Below the pieces are notes generated by a model. The model was not told where the DNA came from and made no database searches. It saw nothing but the letters and a program-made list of their open reading frames with translations. A stretch of 64,000 nt of DNA from Photobacterium ganghwense (GTDB lineage Bacteria > Pseudomonadota > Gammaproteobacteria > Enterobacterales > Vibrionaceae): positions 496,001-560,000 of the forward strand of contig NZ_PYMI01000004.1 in the NCBI RefSeq assembly GCF_003025595.1, written 5' to 3'. Within the stretch, counting starts at the first letter, position 1. Every line of letters begins with the position of its first letter. Shown here piece after piece: positions 44,915 through 54,502 of the stretch. Made by a program: the position numbers and the translations under genes.

Positions 44915-47900
44915 TCAAGCTCTGCGGATTCGTGCCGGCAGCGCTTGTCGGGCGGCTGCACCAACCACCCAGTCAAGCAAGACACCCGGCCCTTCTCGGG
45001 TGGGATCGATCAACCCTATATCGTTGATATTCACGCCGTCCGCACTTTTCATTTTCACCGGTTGCTGCTTATCCCCGATCCAGTGCGCCCGTTGGCCCAG
45101 CTCGGTATGACCAAAACCATGCTCAAACCCCAGCGTTCCCCGGCCAATCCCATCCACTACCATCGCTAACGCTGTCGTGCTGGCTCCCGGTGTTTCAATC
45201 ACGAAGGTATCTCCGGTCTGAATACCGGCCTGCTCAGCATCTGTCGGATGCAGGTAAACCGGATTAACACCTTTGATTGAATTCAGGCGTGGCGACAGGT
45301 TTGACACCGCACTGTGAATGTTCGATTTAAAGTTCGTCAGCCTGAACGGCCATTCAGAGGTCGGGTATTGCGCCTCCATTGGCGTGCCGTCGCTGAGCTT
45401 TTGCGGATACCAGGCCGGGCAACCACTATAGAACTCTCCAGTGAGGGTATTACGCGATGTACCGACTTTTTCGTTCCAGATCGCAACCGGATTCTGCCAT
45501 TTGTGCTTCATGAGTGATTCATTGTAGGCTTGATCGGCATTTTCAAATCGCCCACCGCGTGACAGCACAAAGGCCACTTTTTTCAGCTCCTCCGGTTTGA
45601 GCGTGTTCTGCATTGCCGGCAGCAGGCGCTGCAGCCCTGACCAGAGCACATCTTCCGCGCTGACATCCGGCACCCCGCCCTTCACATACGCCAGATTGGC
45701 CGCGGAGCGCAAATAAAAATCTTCCGCATTGTGAATGTCATGCCACTCACCCCGTGCATCCACAATCGCCTTGTCACCAAACCCACCCAAAGCCATTTTT
45801 TTCGCCACATCAATGATGAAGTTTTCCAGATTGATAGGGCGGCCATCTGGTGTTTTGTCCGTTTTCGCATCAACAATCGGCCAGCGGGCCGTGACGGCTT
45901 TGGTCGGTACACCATGCCAAGGCACAGTCATCCCCCAGCTTTCGTAAGTCACCGTATCCGGCACGATGTAATCCGATAATGCAGTGGTTTCATTAATAAA
46001 CGCATCGACAGAAACAATCAGGCCAAGCTGCTGCGGATCTTTGAGCTTCGCCTCCAGCAAGGTTTTCAAACCGGGCACCCCATAAATCGGGTTCGCCATA
46101 TGGTTGATCCACGCCTTGGCTCGATACGGATACCCGTCGATAGCCGCCGATAAATGTTCGGTCAGCAACGGCGCTGAGATCGGGTACCAGGGCGCACGCG
46201 TGGGATAAGGGGACTCCCCTGCCGCGACCCGACGCTTGTACTCGCTGGTTTTGTGATACGGAAATTTACTGCGGGACAAAAACACCCCTTTAGGCGCGAC
46301 TTTGCCGTCAAAGCGGGTGAAATCATAACGCGGCCCCGCCGCGGAAGTCGGATAGCCACCGGCTTTGGCCATCGCCCCGCCTTTGCAATTAATGTTACCG
46401 ATCAGCGCGTTGAGCATGACGATGGTGAAGGCATTGTAAAACCCGTTGGTGTGCATGTTCCCGCCATGAGTATCGACGACGGCCTTCGTGCCATGACTGG
46501 TGAACCGTTCTGCCAGCTCGATAATTTGTGCTTTGGGAATGCCACATTGCTCACTATAAAAATCCAGATCGTATTTAAATGCCTCTTCTTTTAAACGCTG
46601 CAACGACGACTTCACCCGGACTTCGCCCTTGGTTGTCATGACTGTCTGATCGACAAACAGTGCCGCTTCTCCGTGTTGGGTATGAGCAGACAACGCACCA
46701 GAGTGTGCATCAACCACCACAAACGGATCGGCCTCCGAACGAGGCTCGCCGTCAAACGGTAGGCTCAGCGCGGGCGAAATCTTCAGGTCAGGCAACGTAG
46801 CCAGATCAGATACGCGCAGGAAATTGCCATGCCGAGGATGAGACTCATCGCTGATCACCAGGTGAGTTGCATTACACCAATGTGCGGTACCGGCCCGCTG
46901 CATGGCATTTTCCCCCGGCTGCGCCAGAAACTGATGGTTGTATCGGTTGTTGGCAATGATCCACTGCATCATCCCCAGCACCAGCGCCGAATCCGTGCCG
47001 GGTTTGATCGGAATCCAGTGGTTATTGTCCTCGGCCGCCAAACTCGATGATCCGGCAGGCAAGCTTGGCGTGATCACCGTGTATTCGAACTTACCGCTGG
47101 TGCGCGCCTGCGTCAGCTGACGTGCCTGCCGTTTGAACGGGTTCCCGGCCTGCGCCGGGGACATGCCAATAAACATCACATATTCCGCATGCTCCAAATC
47201 CGGTTTCAGGTGGGAAAACTTGTCGAGATCGTTCATAAACGCCCCTGAACCAGCGCGAAAGGCGTAGCCACAGTACGAGCCATGATGACCAAAATTTCGG
47301 GTGCCATAGCTGTTAAACGCAAAACGTTTCAGGATATCGTCACGTCCTTCGTTGCCGGCATTGGTCACCAGCAACTGGTTCGCCTTAGGACCGTATTCCG
47401 GGTTATCCGCATCCACTGGCGTGTCGAGGTCGCGAATGGCCCGCAGGCCGTCTACGTGCCCTTCCCCAAATAAATCCCCACCCTCAACAATTTCAGTGAT
47501 CAACTGCTCGTAGCTGATCGGCACCCATTTTCCCTCGCCCCGTTTCCCGGCACGTTTCAGCGGCTGAGTGATCCGATAAGGACTGTTGCGGATTTCGATC
47601 ATCCCGTTACCCCGGGCGCAGGCAGTAGAACGGCCTTCCAGCCCGGCTTCTCCTGCCAGTCCGAGATAGGCGTCTTTAACCGGTGTCTCAAACGGAATCT
47701 GCTGATGATGCGAAAGCGGGTGATACGGGTTCCCACCAATACGCAAAATCTCATCCGTGTGGTTATCGATCCTGACCCGCAACCCACATAGCGTCCAGCA
47801 GCCAAAACACATTGACGGTGCCACTCGCTGGTTAGGGTTCGCGATCAGATTGCCTTCTTTCGTGGTGTGGTATTCCGGCTCCAGTGAGTTACCGTGATGG

Positions 47901-48043
47901 TCATGATGGGTTTTCTGCCCTGCCGTACCTTCAATCGCCCCTTCCACCATGTGTTTGGCCGTGGTTGCGTAACCGGCAGCAAAAGTGCCTAGCCCACCGA
48001 CCGCCAGGCCCGATTTCAATAACTGACGACGTTTGTTATCCAT
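44915..48043 (-). CDS. ttrA: Tetrathionate reductase catalytic subunit A (molybdopterin)
   Basis: 1042 residues from the ATG at 48043, which has GAGGA seven bases before it; a GTG two codons earlier is less likely. A Tat signal (KRRQLLKSG) precedes the mature part. The 4Fe-4S cysteines are C79, C82, C86 and C142; the molybdenum ligand is probably C258 (GSYCGYAF). It is the large periplasmic enzyme that reduces tetrathionate to thiosulfate using electrons delivered through TtrB and TtrC. The length agrees with TtrA of Salmonella (about 1020). Related arsenate or polysulfide reductases are shorter. Last gene of ttrBCA. Confidence 0.9.
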   Translation of the reverse strand: MDNKRRQLLKSGLAVGGLGTFAAGYATTAKHMVEGAIEGTAGQKTHHDHHGNSLEPEYHTTKEGNLIANPNQRVAPSMCFGCWTLCGLRVRIDNHTDEILRIGGNPYHPLSHHQQIPFETPVKDAYLGLAGEAGLEGRSTACARGNGMIEIRNSPYRITQPLKRAGKRGEGKWVPISYEQLITEIVEGGDLFGEGHVDGLRAIRDLDTPVDADNPEYGPKANQLLVTNAGNEGRDDILKRFAFNSYGTRNFGHHGSYCGYAFRAGSGAFMNDLDKFSHLKPDLEHAEYVMFIGMSPAQAGNPFKRQARQLTQARTSGKFEYTVITPSLPAGSSSLAAEDNNHWIPIKPGTDSALVLGMMQWIIANNRYNHQFLAQPGENAMQRAGTAHWCNATHLVISDESHPRHGNFLRVSDLATLPDLKISPALSLPFDGEPRSEADPFVVVDAHSGALSAHTQHGEAALFVDQTVMTTKGEVRVKSSLQRLKEEAFKYDLDFYSEQCGIPKAQIIELAERFTSHGTKAVVDTHGGNMHTNGFYNAFTIVMLNALIGNINCKGGAMAKAGGYPTSAAGPRYDFTRFDGKVAPKGVFLSRSKFPYHKTSEYKRRVAAGESPYPTRAPWYPISAPLLTEHLSAAIDGYPYRAKAWINHMANPIYGVPGLKTLLEAKLKDPQQLGLIVSVDAFINETTALSDYIVPDTVTYESWGMTVPWHGVPTKAVTARWPIVDAKTDKTPDGRPINLENFIIDVAKKMALGGFGDKAIVDARGEWHDIHNAEDFYLRSAANLAYVKGGVPDVSAEDVLWSGLQRLLPAMQNTLKPEELKKVAFVLSRGGRFENADQAYNESLMKHKWQNPVAIWNEKVGTSRNTLTGEFYSGCPAWYPQKLSDGTPMEAQYPTSEWPFRLTNFKSNIHSAVSNLSPRLNSIKGVNPVYLHPTDAEQAGIQTGDTFVIETPGASTTALAMVVDGIGRGTLGFEHGFGHTELGQRAHWIGDKQQPVKMKSADGVNINDIGLIDPTREGPGVLLDWVVGAAARQALPARIRRA

Positions 48044-48055
48044 AATCACATCCTC

Positions 48056-49213
48056 TTACTTCTGATCCGGGGAGACGGACACGGGTTGACGTGGCTGAAG
48101 CAATTCAGAAGCCAGTAAAGCCAGGGCCAGCCACAGCCCGAACATACCGGCAATCCCCAACAGGCCATTCCCGTCCAGCGGTAAATGGTAGGGATAAGGG
48201 CCCACATCGGCTTTTGGGATCGTCTGCACCTGCATCATGGTTACCCAGCGGGTGAACCACCCGGCCAGCAAACACACCACAGCGACCAGCCATAGACGGC
48301 TTTTTCCTGGAAAACGACGGGGTTGTCGACACCCTTCCATTACCTGACTTGTTGCCGAGCTTGTTGCTGAAGCACCTGTTCGTAACACACCCAGCGCCAG
48401 AATCACACAAGCAAACAATGCGGCAGCCAGCACAATCAGGCTGGTGAGCCAGTGCGGGTCTGAATAGAGCGAAAAGGCGGGATTGTTCGATGCCCAAATA
48501 GGCACCAGTAACAACGCCAGCAGGCCACTTAGCATCATTGTCTGGCGGTAAAGACGCAGATCTGTACGGGTCAGTTCATCTCGTCCGGCGGAGGGAAACA
48601 GCAGCCAGATAATCAGCGAAAAACCGACCGCCCCCAAAAATGCCGTCACAAACCACAGTACCGGTGACGCCGGTTGGTGCCATAACGGCCGACTGGTCAC
48701 CACGGCAATTTCAGCGCCGGTATACAAGGCAATAGACACCCCTGACAACACTGTACCGCCAGCACTGAACAGCATGACTGAGCGGGAAGTCTGCCACTGT
48801 CCCAAAGCTAACTTGCCACACTGAGCCAGAACCTTATTCGAGTTGCGTTGAAGGGCGATCAAATCCGGTCGCAGATATAGCCAGGTGGTGACAATGGCCA
48901 GTCCGGTAAACAGTGGAAGTAGTACCGCTCCCAACGACATCCACGACCAAGGGGTAAAATGGGGGTAGAAATGCCAGGCTCGCCCCGGCTGGTGCAAATC
49001 GCCGGTTAACGCAAGGGGACCAACAATCGCCCCGATAGCCATCGTCAGTGCCAGTGCGGCGCGCAGACGGTGACTGGTATGATTCTCAAAGGCCAGTGCA
49101 ATCAAAAACATGATGGCGGCAGCATACGCCGAGCCGATATAGAAAAAATACTGCACCGCCCACGGCAACCAGGCAATGGCCTGTGGTGGCACCAAGATTT
49201 CGGTGATATTCAT
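48056..49213 (-). CDS. ttrC: Tetrathionate reductase membrane subunit C (NrfD/PsrC type)
   Basis: 385 residues with nine to ten membrane helices, of the NrfD family. It oxidises menaquinol and feeds the electrons to TtrB. About 45 residues longer than the Salmonella protein, with a polar loop (about 285-300, ASATSSATSQVMEGCRQPRR) that carries most of the difference. Its ATG overlaps the ttrB stop (ATGA) and ttrA starts 12 bases after its end, so the three genes form a tight operon. Confidence 0.88.
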   Translation of the reverse strand: MNITEILVPPQAIAWLPWAVQYFFYIGSAYAAAIMFLIALAFENHTSHRLRAALALTMAIGAIVGPLALTGDLHQPGRAWHFYPHFTPWSWMSLGAVLLPLFTGLAIVTTWLYLRPDLIALQRNSNKVLAQCGKLALGQWQTSRSVMLFSAGGTVLSGVSIALYTGAEIAVVTSRPLWHQPASPVLWFVTAFLGAVGFSLIIWLLFPSAGRDELTRTDLRLYRQTMMLSGLLALLLVPIWASNNPAFSLYSDPHWLTSLIVLAAALFACVILALGVLRTGASATSSATSQVMEGCRQPRRFPGKSRLWLVAVVCLLAGWFTRWVTMMQVQTIPKADVGPYPYHLPLDGNGLLGIAGMFGLWLALALLASELLQPRQPVSVSPDQK

Positions 49214-50022
49214 ACCTGATCTCCTTGTGCTTGTTCTTGCGCTGCGTGTTCTTTCGCAGGCGCATTGTCATAAACCCGAGGCTCATAAATCGCCGCCCTG
49301 CCATGGATGTGACTGGTAAAGCGCTCATTCATCCCGAGATAGAACACATGCGGCTTGGTGTTTTCTTCTGGCTTGAGCACCTTAAGATCATCTTTATGGG
49401 AAGAAAGCAGGCGGCTGACGGTACTGTTGGGGTCGTTCATATCTCCGATGATCCGTGCACCACCTACACACGTTTCCACACAGGCGGGTAACAGCCCTTT
49501 TTCCAGACGATGAGCACAGAACGTGCATTTGTCCGCAGTCAGGGTCTCTTCATTGATAAAACGGGCATCGTAAGGGCAAGCCTGAACACAATACGCACAG
49601 GCTACACAGCGCTGGTTATCGACCATCACAATGCCGTCCTCTCGCTGAAACGTGGCCTGCACCGGACACACCGCGACACAAGGGGGATTGTCACAATGGT
49701 TGCAAAGACGAGGCAGCATGAACGACTTCACGTTTTGGGTGATGGTAGAGCCATCATCCAGCGTCACCTCATACTGTTTGACTGTGGTCCGGAACTGGCC
49801 AATGGGTGCCTGATTTTCAATACTGCACGCCACCGTACAAGCCTGACAGCCGACACATTTACGTAGATCAACCACCATTGCGTAGCGTTTCCCGACCATG
49901 CCTTTACGATCGGGCTGGTTGTTATTGCGAATAACAGTGGTGGCCGCCGAGGCCCCAGAGACCGGTATCAGTGCCGCCCCCGCAGTCAGAGCACTGAGAA
50001 AGCGTCGTTTGGTGGAATCCAT
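49210..50022 (-). CDS. ttrB: Tetrathionate reductase iron-sulfur subunit B
   Basis: 270 residues, with a Tat-like signal (KRRFLSALTAGAA). Four 4Fe-4S binding groups are visible: CVGCQACTVAC, CNHCDNPPCVAVC, CVACAYCVQAC and CTFCAHRLEKG with CVETC. It carries electrons from TtrC to TtrA in the periplasm. First gene of ttrBCA. A 232-base divergent promoter region with palindromes and an FNR-like site separates it from ttrS. The C-terminal 20 residues are a polar Gln/Ala-rich tail. Confidence 0.9.
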   Translation of the reverse strand: MDSTKRRFLSALTAGAALIPVSGASAATTVIRNNNQPDRKGMVGKRYAMVVDLRKCVGCQACTVACSIENQAPIGQFRTTVKQYEVTLDDGSTITQNVKSFMLPRLCNHCDNPPCVAVCPVQATFQREDGIVMVDNQRCVACAYCVQACPYDARFINEETLTADKCTFCAHRLEKGLLPACVETCVGGARIIGDMNDPNSTVSRLLSSHKDDLKVLKPEENTKPHVFYLGMNERFTSHIHGRAAIYEPRVYDNAPAKEHAAQEQAQGDQV

Positions 50023-50118
50023 ACATCACCTGCCTGAAAATACGTAGAGAGTTCAGGGGTATTGTCGGCCTTCCATCACTGGGCTGATATTGTGGTTTTC
50101 CACATACCCGAAGCAAAG

Positions 50119-50132
50119 TTGATCCAAAACAA
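50119..50132. promoter_or_regulatory. FNR-like site upstream of ttrB
   Basis: TTGATCCAAAACAA differs at one position from the FNR consensus TTGAT-N4-ATCAA. It lies about 100 bases before ttrB. The ttr genes of Salmonella require FNR for anaerobic expression, so the position makes sense. Confidence 0.4.
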
Positions 50133-50178
50133 ATGAGGTTTTCACGGTACTGCTGGTATCCTAACGCTAAGCCCAAAA

Positions 50179-50217
50179 CATCCCGAAAAAGTGGGATGCA
50201 ATAACAGGTTACCTGTT
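50179..50217. promoter_or_regulatory. Two palindromes in the ttrB-ttrS divergent promoter
   Basis: CATCCC (50179-50184) and GGGATG (50193-50198) form one inverted repeat. AACAGGT-T-ACCTGTT (50203-50217) is a perfect 15-base palindrome, 37 bases before ttrS. Either could be the TtrR site; the second is the better candidate. Confidence 0.55.
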
Positions 50218-50254
50218 TAAAAAGCGATTGCAGCTCAAGATCATGGAGTGATGG

Positions 50255-52426
50255 ATGACAGTCTGGAGGGCAAATGGTTTCTCTGCCAAAAGCCCGCATC
50301 AACAACCGGCTACGCGCTTTTCAGCCAGGCACATTCTTGCTTCGCTGTCGTTTGTGTCGGTCTTTTTATTCAGTTCTTTCTGTTCGCTTTTAGCCGTTGC
50401 GGATACCTCCGATGTTTCTGCCATTAGCTCATCAAAGCCAGAATATGAGTCAACAGCTGAGTTAAAGCGGATAATCGAAGTCGGCGTGCTGGCAATTCGC
50501 GGACACCTCTACGCCGAGCAGCGCTGGCAACCAACACTCGACTGGCTGGAATCGCAGATTCCTGACACCCGGTTTGTGCTACGCCCTCTGGATCTGCCGC
50601 AAATGGCTGCGGCCGTTGAAAGCCAGCACATCGACCTGGTACTGACCAACCCGGGACAAGCCGTCCGACTGGGCCGACAATATGCCCTGTCGTGGCTGGC
50701 GACCTTATCCAGCACGGCACCGGTGAGCCAGAACCACGGTATCGGCTCTACACTGGTGGTACGCAATGACTCCCCCTATCAACGTTGGGAAGACATTGCA
50801 GGTCACCCTGTTGCGGCCGTTGCTGAGAATGCTTTTGGCGGGTATCTGACCCTGCGTTACCAAATCACTCTGTCTGGCGGTAATCCGGATGAGTTCTTTG
50901 CCGACGTACATTTCCTTGGATTTCCCATTGATGCCAACCTTTACCAGCTTCGTGATCACACGGTCGAGGCCGCAGTGGTACCTGCTTGCCTGCTGGAAAA
51001 CATGGTAAAAGAAGGGTTACTTGAGCCTGATGCTTTTCGGGTGATCAACAATCGCGCGCCCGATGGCTTCCCCTGCGAGGTTTCAACGGCACTTTACCCC
51101 AACTGGTCTTTTGCCAAAACAGAGCGCACTTCTGCCAGTCTGGCAAAACAAGTTTCCCGTGCTCTCTTGGCGATGCCTGCAGACAGCCACGCGGCGATTG
51201 CGGCCGGCGCTTCCGGGTGGACGTCCCCCGTCAGCCTGCTGGCTATCGACAAGCTCTATCAAGAGCTGGATATTCACCCACTTCAGCAGCCCTGGTGGCA
51301 GGAAGCCCTGCGCTGGCTAAAAGCACATCAGGAATGGGGATGGGGGCTGATCATGTTGATCGTGTTCCTGAACGCCTACCATTTCTGGCTGGAATACCGC
51401 TTCAGCCGCAGTCAGAAGTCGCTGGAAGCCGCCCAGCTTCGTCTGAAAGAAAAAAGTGATCTGCTGGAACATGCCCAGCGGGTCGCGATTGTCGGCGAGT
51501 TGGGTAGCAGTTTGGCCCACGAGATCAACCAGCCGCTGGCCGCTATTCGCAATTACAGCGAAGGGGGAATGCTGAGGCTGCAAAAACACAAGCCACATGA
51601 AGAAATTATTCCGGTGATGGAGAAAATTCAGGAGCAGGTAGATCGCGCCGATGCCATCATTCGCCGCCTGCGTACGTTGATCCAAAAACGCAGCGTCGAT
51701 AAAACGTCCTGTGATATGGAATCGCTGATCCACGACACGGTTGCCCTGCTGGCATTCCGGTTGAAAAAACAAGGGGTGACCGTGTCACGCACCTGTCAGG
51801 GTGCTCCACACGCGCTGCTCATCGATGCGGTAGGCATTCAGCAGGTGCTGGTTAACCTACTCAACAATGCGATGGATGCCTGTGAAGAAGCGACGACAGA
51901 AACAATGATGACAAGCGATACCGTCACCTATACAAACATTAACACCAATATTGAACCATATATCGATGCAGTCATTGATAAGAAAAATGACACGAAAAAA
52001 GGCACAAATAACGGCGCAGTGCTTTCTGTCATCACTGAGGGCGTCCAATCAGGCGATGCTCTGTATTACAGAGCCCAAATCGAAGTATGCACTAACTATA
52101 TGCCTACCGCACTACGCATTCAAATCATCGACAACGGCACAGGGTTACGGGCAGGAAGTCAAGAGAACATTAGTCGCGCCTTTAACAGCAGCAAGCCAGA
52201 CGGACTGGGGCTGGGACTGGCTATTTGTCGTGACATTATTGAAGCACACGGTGGCGAACTGACACTGGCTAACCGCGAGCATCAAGCCCCCTCGACGTTT
52301 CAAGCAGAAAGGGCACCTCAAACAGATCAGGCGCCTCAAGGCTGTATCGCCACGATCACCCTACCCTATGACGGAATTGCTATGGCTGCCACCCATTCCA
52401 CCTCACAAACAAGGAGTGTTTCATGA
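50255..52426 (+). CDS. ttrS: Tetrathionate-sensing histidine kinase
   Basis: 723 residues. An N-terminal signal segment (about 26-48) leads to a periplasmic PhnD-like binding domain to about 350, a membrane helix at about 361-383, a coiled linker, and a HisKA/HATPase kinase. The phosphorylated His is about H422 (SLAHEINQPLAA). N-box LVNLLNNAMDAC, G-boxes DNGTGL and GLGLGLAICRDI are present. Between N-box and G1 there is an unusual polar insert of about 45-50 residues (TTETMMTSDTVTYTN onward). It detects tetrathionate and phosphorylates TtrR. ttrS and ttrR overlap by ATGA. Confidence 0.88.
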   Translation: MTVWRANGFSAKSPHQQPATRFSARHILASLSFVSVFLFSSFCSLLAVADTSDVSAISSSKPEYESTAELKRIIEVGVLAIRGHLYAEQRWQPTLDWLESQIPDTRFVLRPLDLPQMAAAVESQHIDLVLTNPGQAVRLGRQYALSWLATLSSTAPVSQNHGIGSTLVVRNDSPYQRWEDIAGHPVAAVAENAFGGYLTLRYQITLSGGNPDEFFADVHFLGFPIDANLYQLRDHTVEAAVVPACLLENMVKEGLLEPDAFRVINNRAPDGFPCEVSTALYPNWSFAKTERTSASLAKQVSRALLAMPADSHAAIAAGASGWTSPVSLLAIDKLYQELDIHPLQQPWWQEALRWLKAHQEWGWGLIMLIVFLNAYHFWLEYRFSRSQKSLEAAQLRLKEKSDLLEHAQRVAIVGELGSSLAHEINQPLAAIRNYSEGGMLRLQKHKPHEEIIPVMEKIQEQVDRADAIIRRLRTLIQKRSVDKTSCDMESLIHDTVALLAFRLKKQGVTVSRTCQGAPHALLIDAVGIQQVLVNLLNNAMDACEEATTETMMTSDTVTYTNINTNIEPYIDAVIDKKNDTKKGTNNGAVLSVITEGVQSGDALYYRAQIEVCTNYMPTALRIQIIDNGTGLRAGSQENISRAFNSSKPDGLGLGLAICRDIIEAHGGELTLANREHQAPSTFQAERAPQTDQAPQGCIATITLPYDGIAMAATHSTSQTRSVS

Positions 52427-53025
52427 CCACAACATCCTCCGTTTTGCCCGTGTACGTTGTCGATGACGATGAGTCAGTTCGGGATTCGCTGGCTTTCATG
52501 CTGGAAGAACACGAGTTCAAGGTCACGACCTTCAAAGACGGTCAGGCATTTCTGGATCGCGTTAACCTCGCTCTGCCAGGCTGCGTGATCCTCGACAGCC
52601 GCATGCCTAAGCTCAAAGGCCAGCAGGTCCACCAGCTGCTACGTGAGAAAAACAGCCCTTTGGCGGTGATCTACCTGACCGGTCACGGTGATGTGCCAAT
52701 GGCCGTAGATGCCATGCAGGCTGGCGCGATTCACTTTTTCCAGAAACCGGTCAAAGGCAGTGAACTGGCACAGGCAATACGGCACGGCTTTAACGTTTCG
52801 CAAACCAGTCAGGATATGACCGACGCAAAATCGGCCTATCATTCCCTGACTGAACGCGAAAAAGATATCCTGCGGCTGATCATTGAGGGCAAGCGCAATC
52901 AGCGAATTGCCGATGAACTGTGTATTGCGGTCAGAACCGTGGAAGTCCATCGCGCCAGTTTGCTGAAAAAGTTCTCCGCCAAAACCGTCGCCGAGCTGGC
53001 TTACCTCTATGGCCAATTAGTGTGA
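52423..53025 (+). CDS. ttrR: Response regulator of tetrathionate reductase genes
   Basis: 200 residues. Receiver domain with the acidic pocket DDDE (14-17) and phospho-acceptor D58 (VILDSRMP), Thr in TGHGD and Lys in FFQKPV. A LuxR/FixJ-type helix-turn-helix follows from about 140 (LTEREKDILRLIIEG, then VRTVEVHRASLLKKF). It activates ttrBCA once phosphorylated by TtrS. The start overlaps the ttrS stop. FixJ-type output agrees with the short DNA palindrome near ttrS. Confidence 0.9.
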   Translation: MTTTSSVLPVYVVDDDESVRDSLAFMLEEHEFKVTTFKDGQAFLDRVNLALPGCVILDSRMPKLKGQQVHQLLREKNSPLAVIYLTGHGDVPMAVDAMQAGAIHFFQKPVKGSELAQAIRHGFNVSQTSQDMTDAKSAYHSLTEREKDILRLIIEGKRNQRIADELCIAVRTVEVHRASLLKKFSAKTVAELAYLYGQLV

Positions 53026-53059
53026 ATCTGCACGGTGAGATGGAAACATGAAGAGAGAG

Positions 53060-53362
53060 TTAGATCGTCACGTGCCGACAACCTTCGGAGTCAATAAACA
53101 GCACGTCAAAGATGCCGCCGACAACACAAGCTCTCAGTTGAGGGACATACTCTTTGACGTGTTCTGCTGCCAAGTGCTGGTTTAGGTGCGCTTGATCAAG
53201 CCAGCGCTCAATCGTGACAAACTGTTCACCGTCTATATAAGACTCATACTGTAAACAACCGGGTTCATCAGGTGCGTATTCATATTGCAAAATAGCCGCA
53301 ACACGCCGAATGTCACCCATTTTTTCTTCAATAACTCGCGCTTTTACGATTGCTGTAATCAT
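53060..53362 (-). CDS. Small ABM-domain monooxygenase (putative quinol monooxygenase)
   Basis: 100 residues, a single antibiotic-biosynthesis-monooxygenase ferredoxin-like fold (ITAIVKARVIEEKMG start, EPGCLQYESY and TIERWLDQAHLNQHL in the middle). YgiN-type proteins of this size act on quinols or electrophilic aromatics without a cofactor. It is divergent from the LysR gene at 53489 and convergent with ttrR; it probably is not part of the ttr system. Confidence 0.8.
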   Translation of the reverse strand: MITAIVKARVIEEKMGDIRRVAAILQYEYAPDEPGCLQYESYIDGEQFVTIERWLDQAHLNQHLAAEHVKEYVPQLRACVVGGIFDVLFIDSEGCRHVTI

Positions 53363-53461
53363 CTCGCCACCTTAATTAATTTATATAAAAACAACTCATT
53401 ACGTAGCGACAATAACAACACGGGACACCTGTCATGAAAATCGAAAAAAAGATATAGTCGG

Positions 53462-53478
53462 TATTCCAGACCGGAATA
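53462..53478. promoter_or_regulatory. Inverted repeat TATTCC-N5-GGAATA before the LysR gene
   Basis: TATTCC (53462-53467) and GGAATA (53473-53478) are perfect arms, 10 bases before the LysR start and about 100 before the monooxygenase start. A likely autoregulatory site in the 126-base divergent promoter. Confidence 0.5.
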
Positions 53479-53488
53479 GGCTGACACA

Positions 53489-54367
53489 ATGAAACCTCAA
53501 CTCCCCTCCACCTCAGCACTGCAAACTTTTGTCGTTGTGGCACAAAGCCTCAATATTTCGGCGGCGTCTAAAACATTGTTTCTCACGCAAGGAGCCGTCA
53601 GCAAACAGATCAAAAATCTGGAAACACAGCTCGATAAACCGTTATTTCACAGGGAGGCGCGTGGGCTTAGGCTTACGGCGGCAGGACATGAACTGTTACC
53701 CATCGCACAAGAGGTAATTAAAACGCTCACGGCATTCGTGGAACCTCCATCAACGACCATCAACCACATCAACCTGTGCGCGCCGGGGTGTACTACGTCC
53801 TGGGTTCTGTCAAAAATTGGTACGTTTAATACCGAACATGCTGATATCTGCGTGAATCTGACGTCTAGCTATCAACATGACGACAGTAAAAGCTTAGATG
53901 ACTTTGACGCCAAAATTGTTTTCGGCAAAGCGTTATCATCAGAACTCTATGACTATCAATGTCTATTTGAAGAGTGCCTGATTCCGGTCGTAAGTCCCGT
54001 GTATTTAGCCGCCATGTCCAAACCGTCTCCGGCTCCCCGTGTATTCCTGCACGCCCACAGTAAAAAGGATGACTGGGCGCGTTGGCAGAAAAAATATGGT
54101 GATGGCATAACCGGCGCAAATACCTACTTCTCGACATTAGAACAAGTCACGCAGGCCGCGTTGAAAGGATTCGGGATTGGGTTATGCGATTGTCGGCTGA
54201 TACAAGAGGAGCTGGAAAGCCAGCGCTTAGTGATTTATTCACCCGAGACACTTCTCACGGGCAACGAGTATTATCTGATGACGGAGAAAGTCACCTCCCA
54301 GCCAGACAAGAATCAAGCAATCCAGCAGCTGTGGAACATTTTAAAGACTCCTTCAGCGAACCAATGA
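53489..54367 (+). CDS. LysR-family regulator paired with the monooxygenase
   Basis: 292 residues. Winged helix at about 5-62 (LNISAASKTLFLTQGAVSKQIKNLETQLDKPLFHR), of the GcvA-like branch by its start STSALQTFVVVAQ. Effector domain from about 88, with some cysteines (APGCTTSW, CLFEECLI) that might sense redox state; that is speculation. Divergent from the small monooxygenase, which it probably controls. Confidence 0.83.
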   Translation: MKPQLPSTSALQTFVVVAQSLNISAASKTLFLTQGAVSKQIKNLETQLDKPLFHREARGLRLTAAGHELLPIAQEVIKTLTAFVEPPSTTINHINLCAPGCTTSWVLSKIGTFNTEHADICVNLTSSYQHDDSKSLDDFDAKIVFGKALSSELYDYQCLFEECLIPVVSPVYLAAMSKPSPAPRVFLHAHSKKDDWARWQKKYGDGITGANTYFSTLEQVTQAALKGFGIGLCDCRLIQEELESQRLVIYSPETLLTGNEYYLMTEKVTSQPDKNQAIQQLWNILKTPSANQ

Positions 54368-54438
54368 CGCTTCATGCCATCACCACAGCCGAAACCCCAA
54401 CCACAACGACAACCGCATCAATGGCAGGCCATAAAGAT

Positions 54439-54462
54439 GAACGGCTCATCACTGAGCCGTTC
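54439..54462. terminator. Hairpin between the LysR and GST genes
   Basis: GAACGGCTC (54439-54447) pairs perfectly with GAGCCGTTC (54454-54462) around ATCACT. There is no T run, so termination is likely but not certain. It lies between converging genes. Confidence 0.45.
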
Positions 54463-54502
54463 GCGGTAATACCAGTTGAAGCCTTATACTGGCCCTCTGG
54501 TT

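Noticed and set aside
44915..48043. Arsenate or polysulfide reductase instead of TtrA
   Set aside because: Length, Tat start, the B-C-A gene order and the adjacent TtrS/TtrR pair point to tetrathionate.
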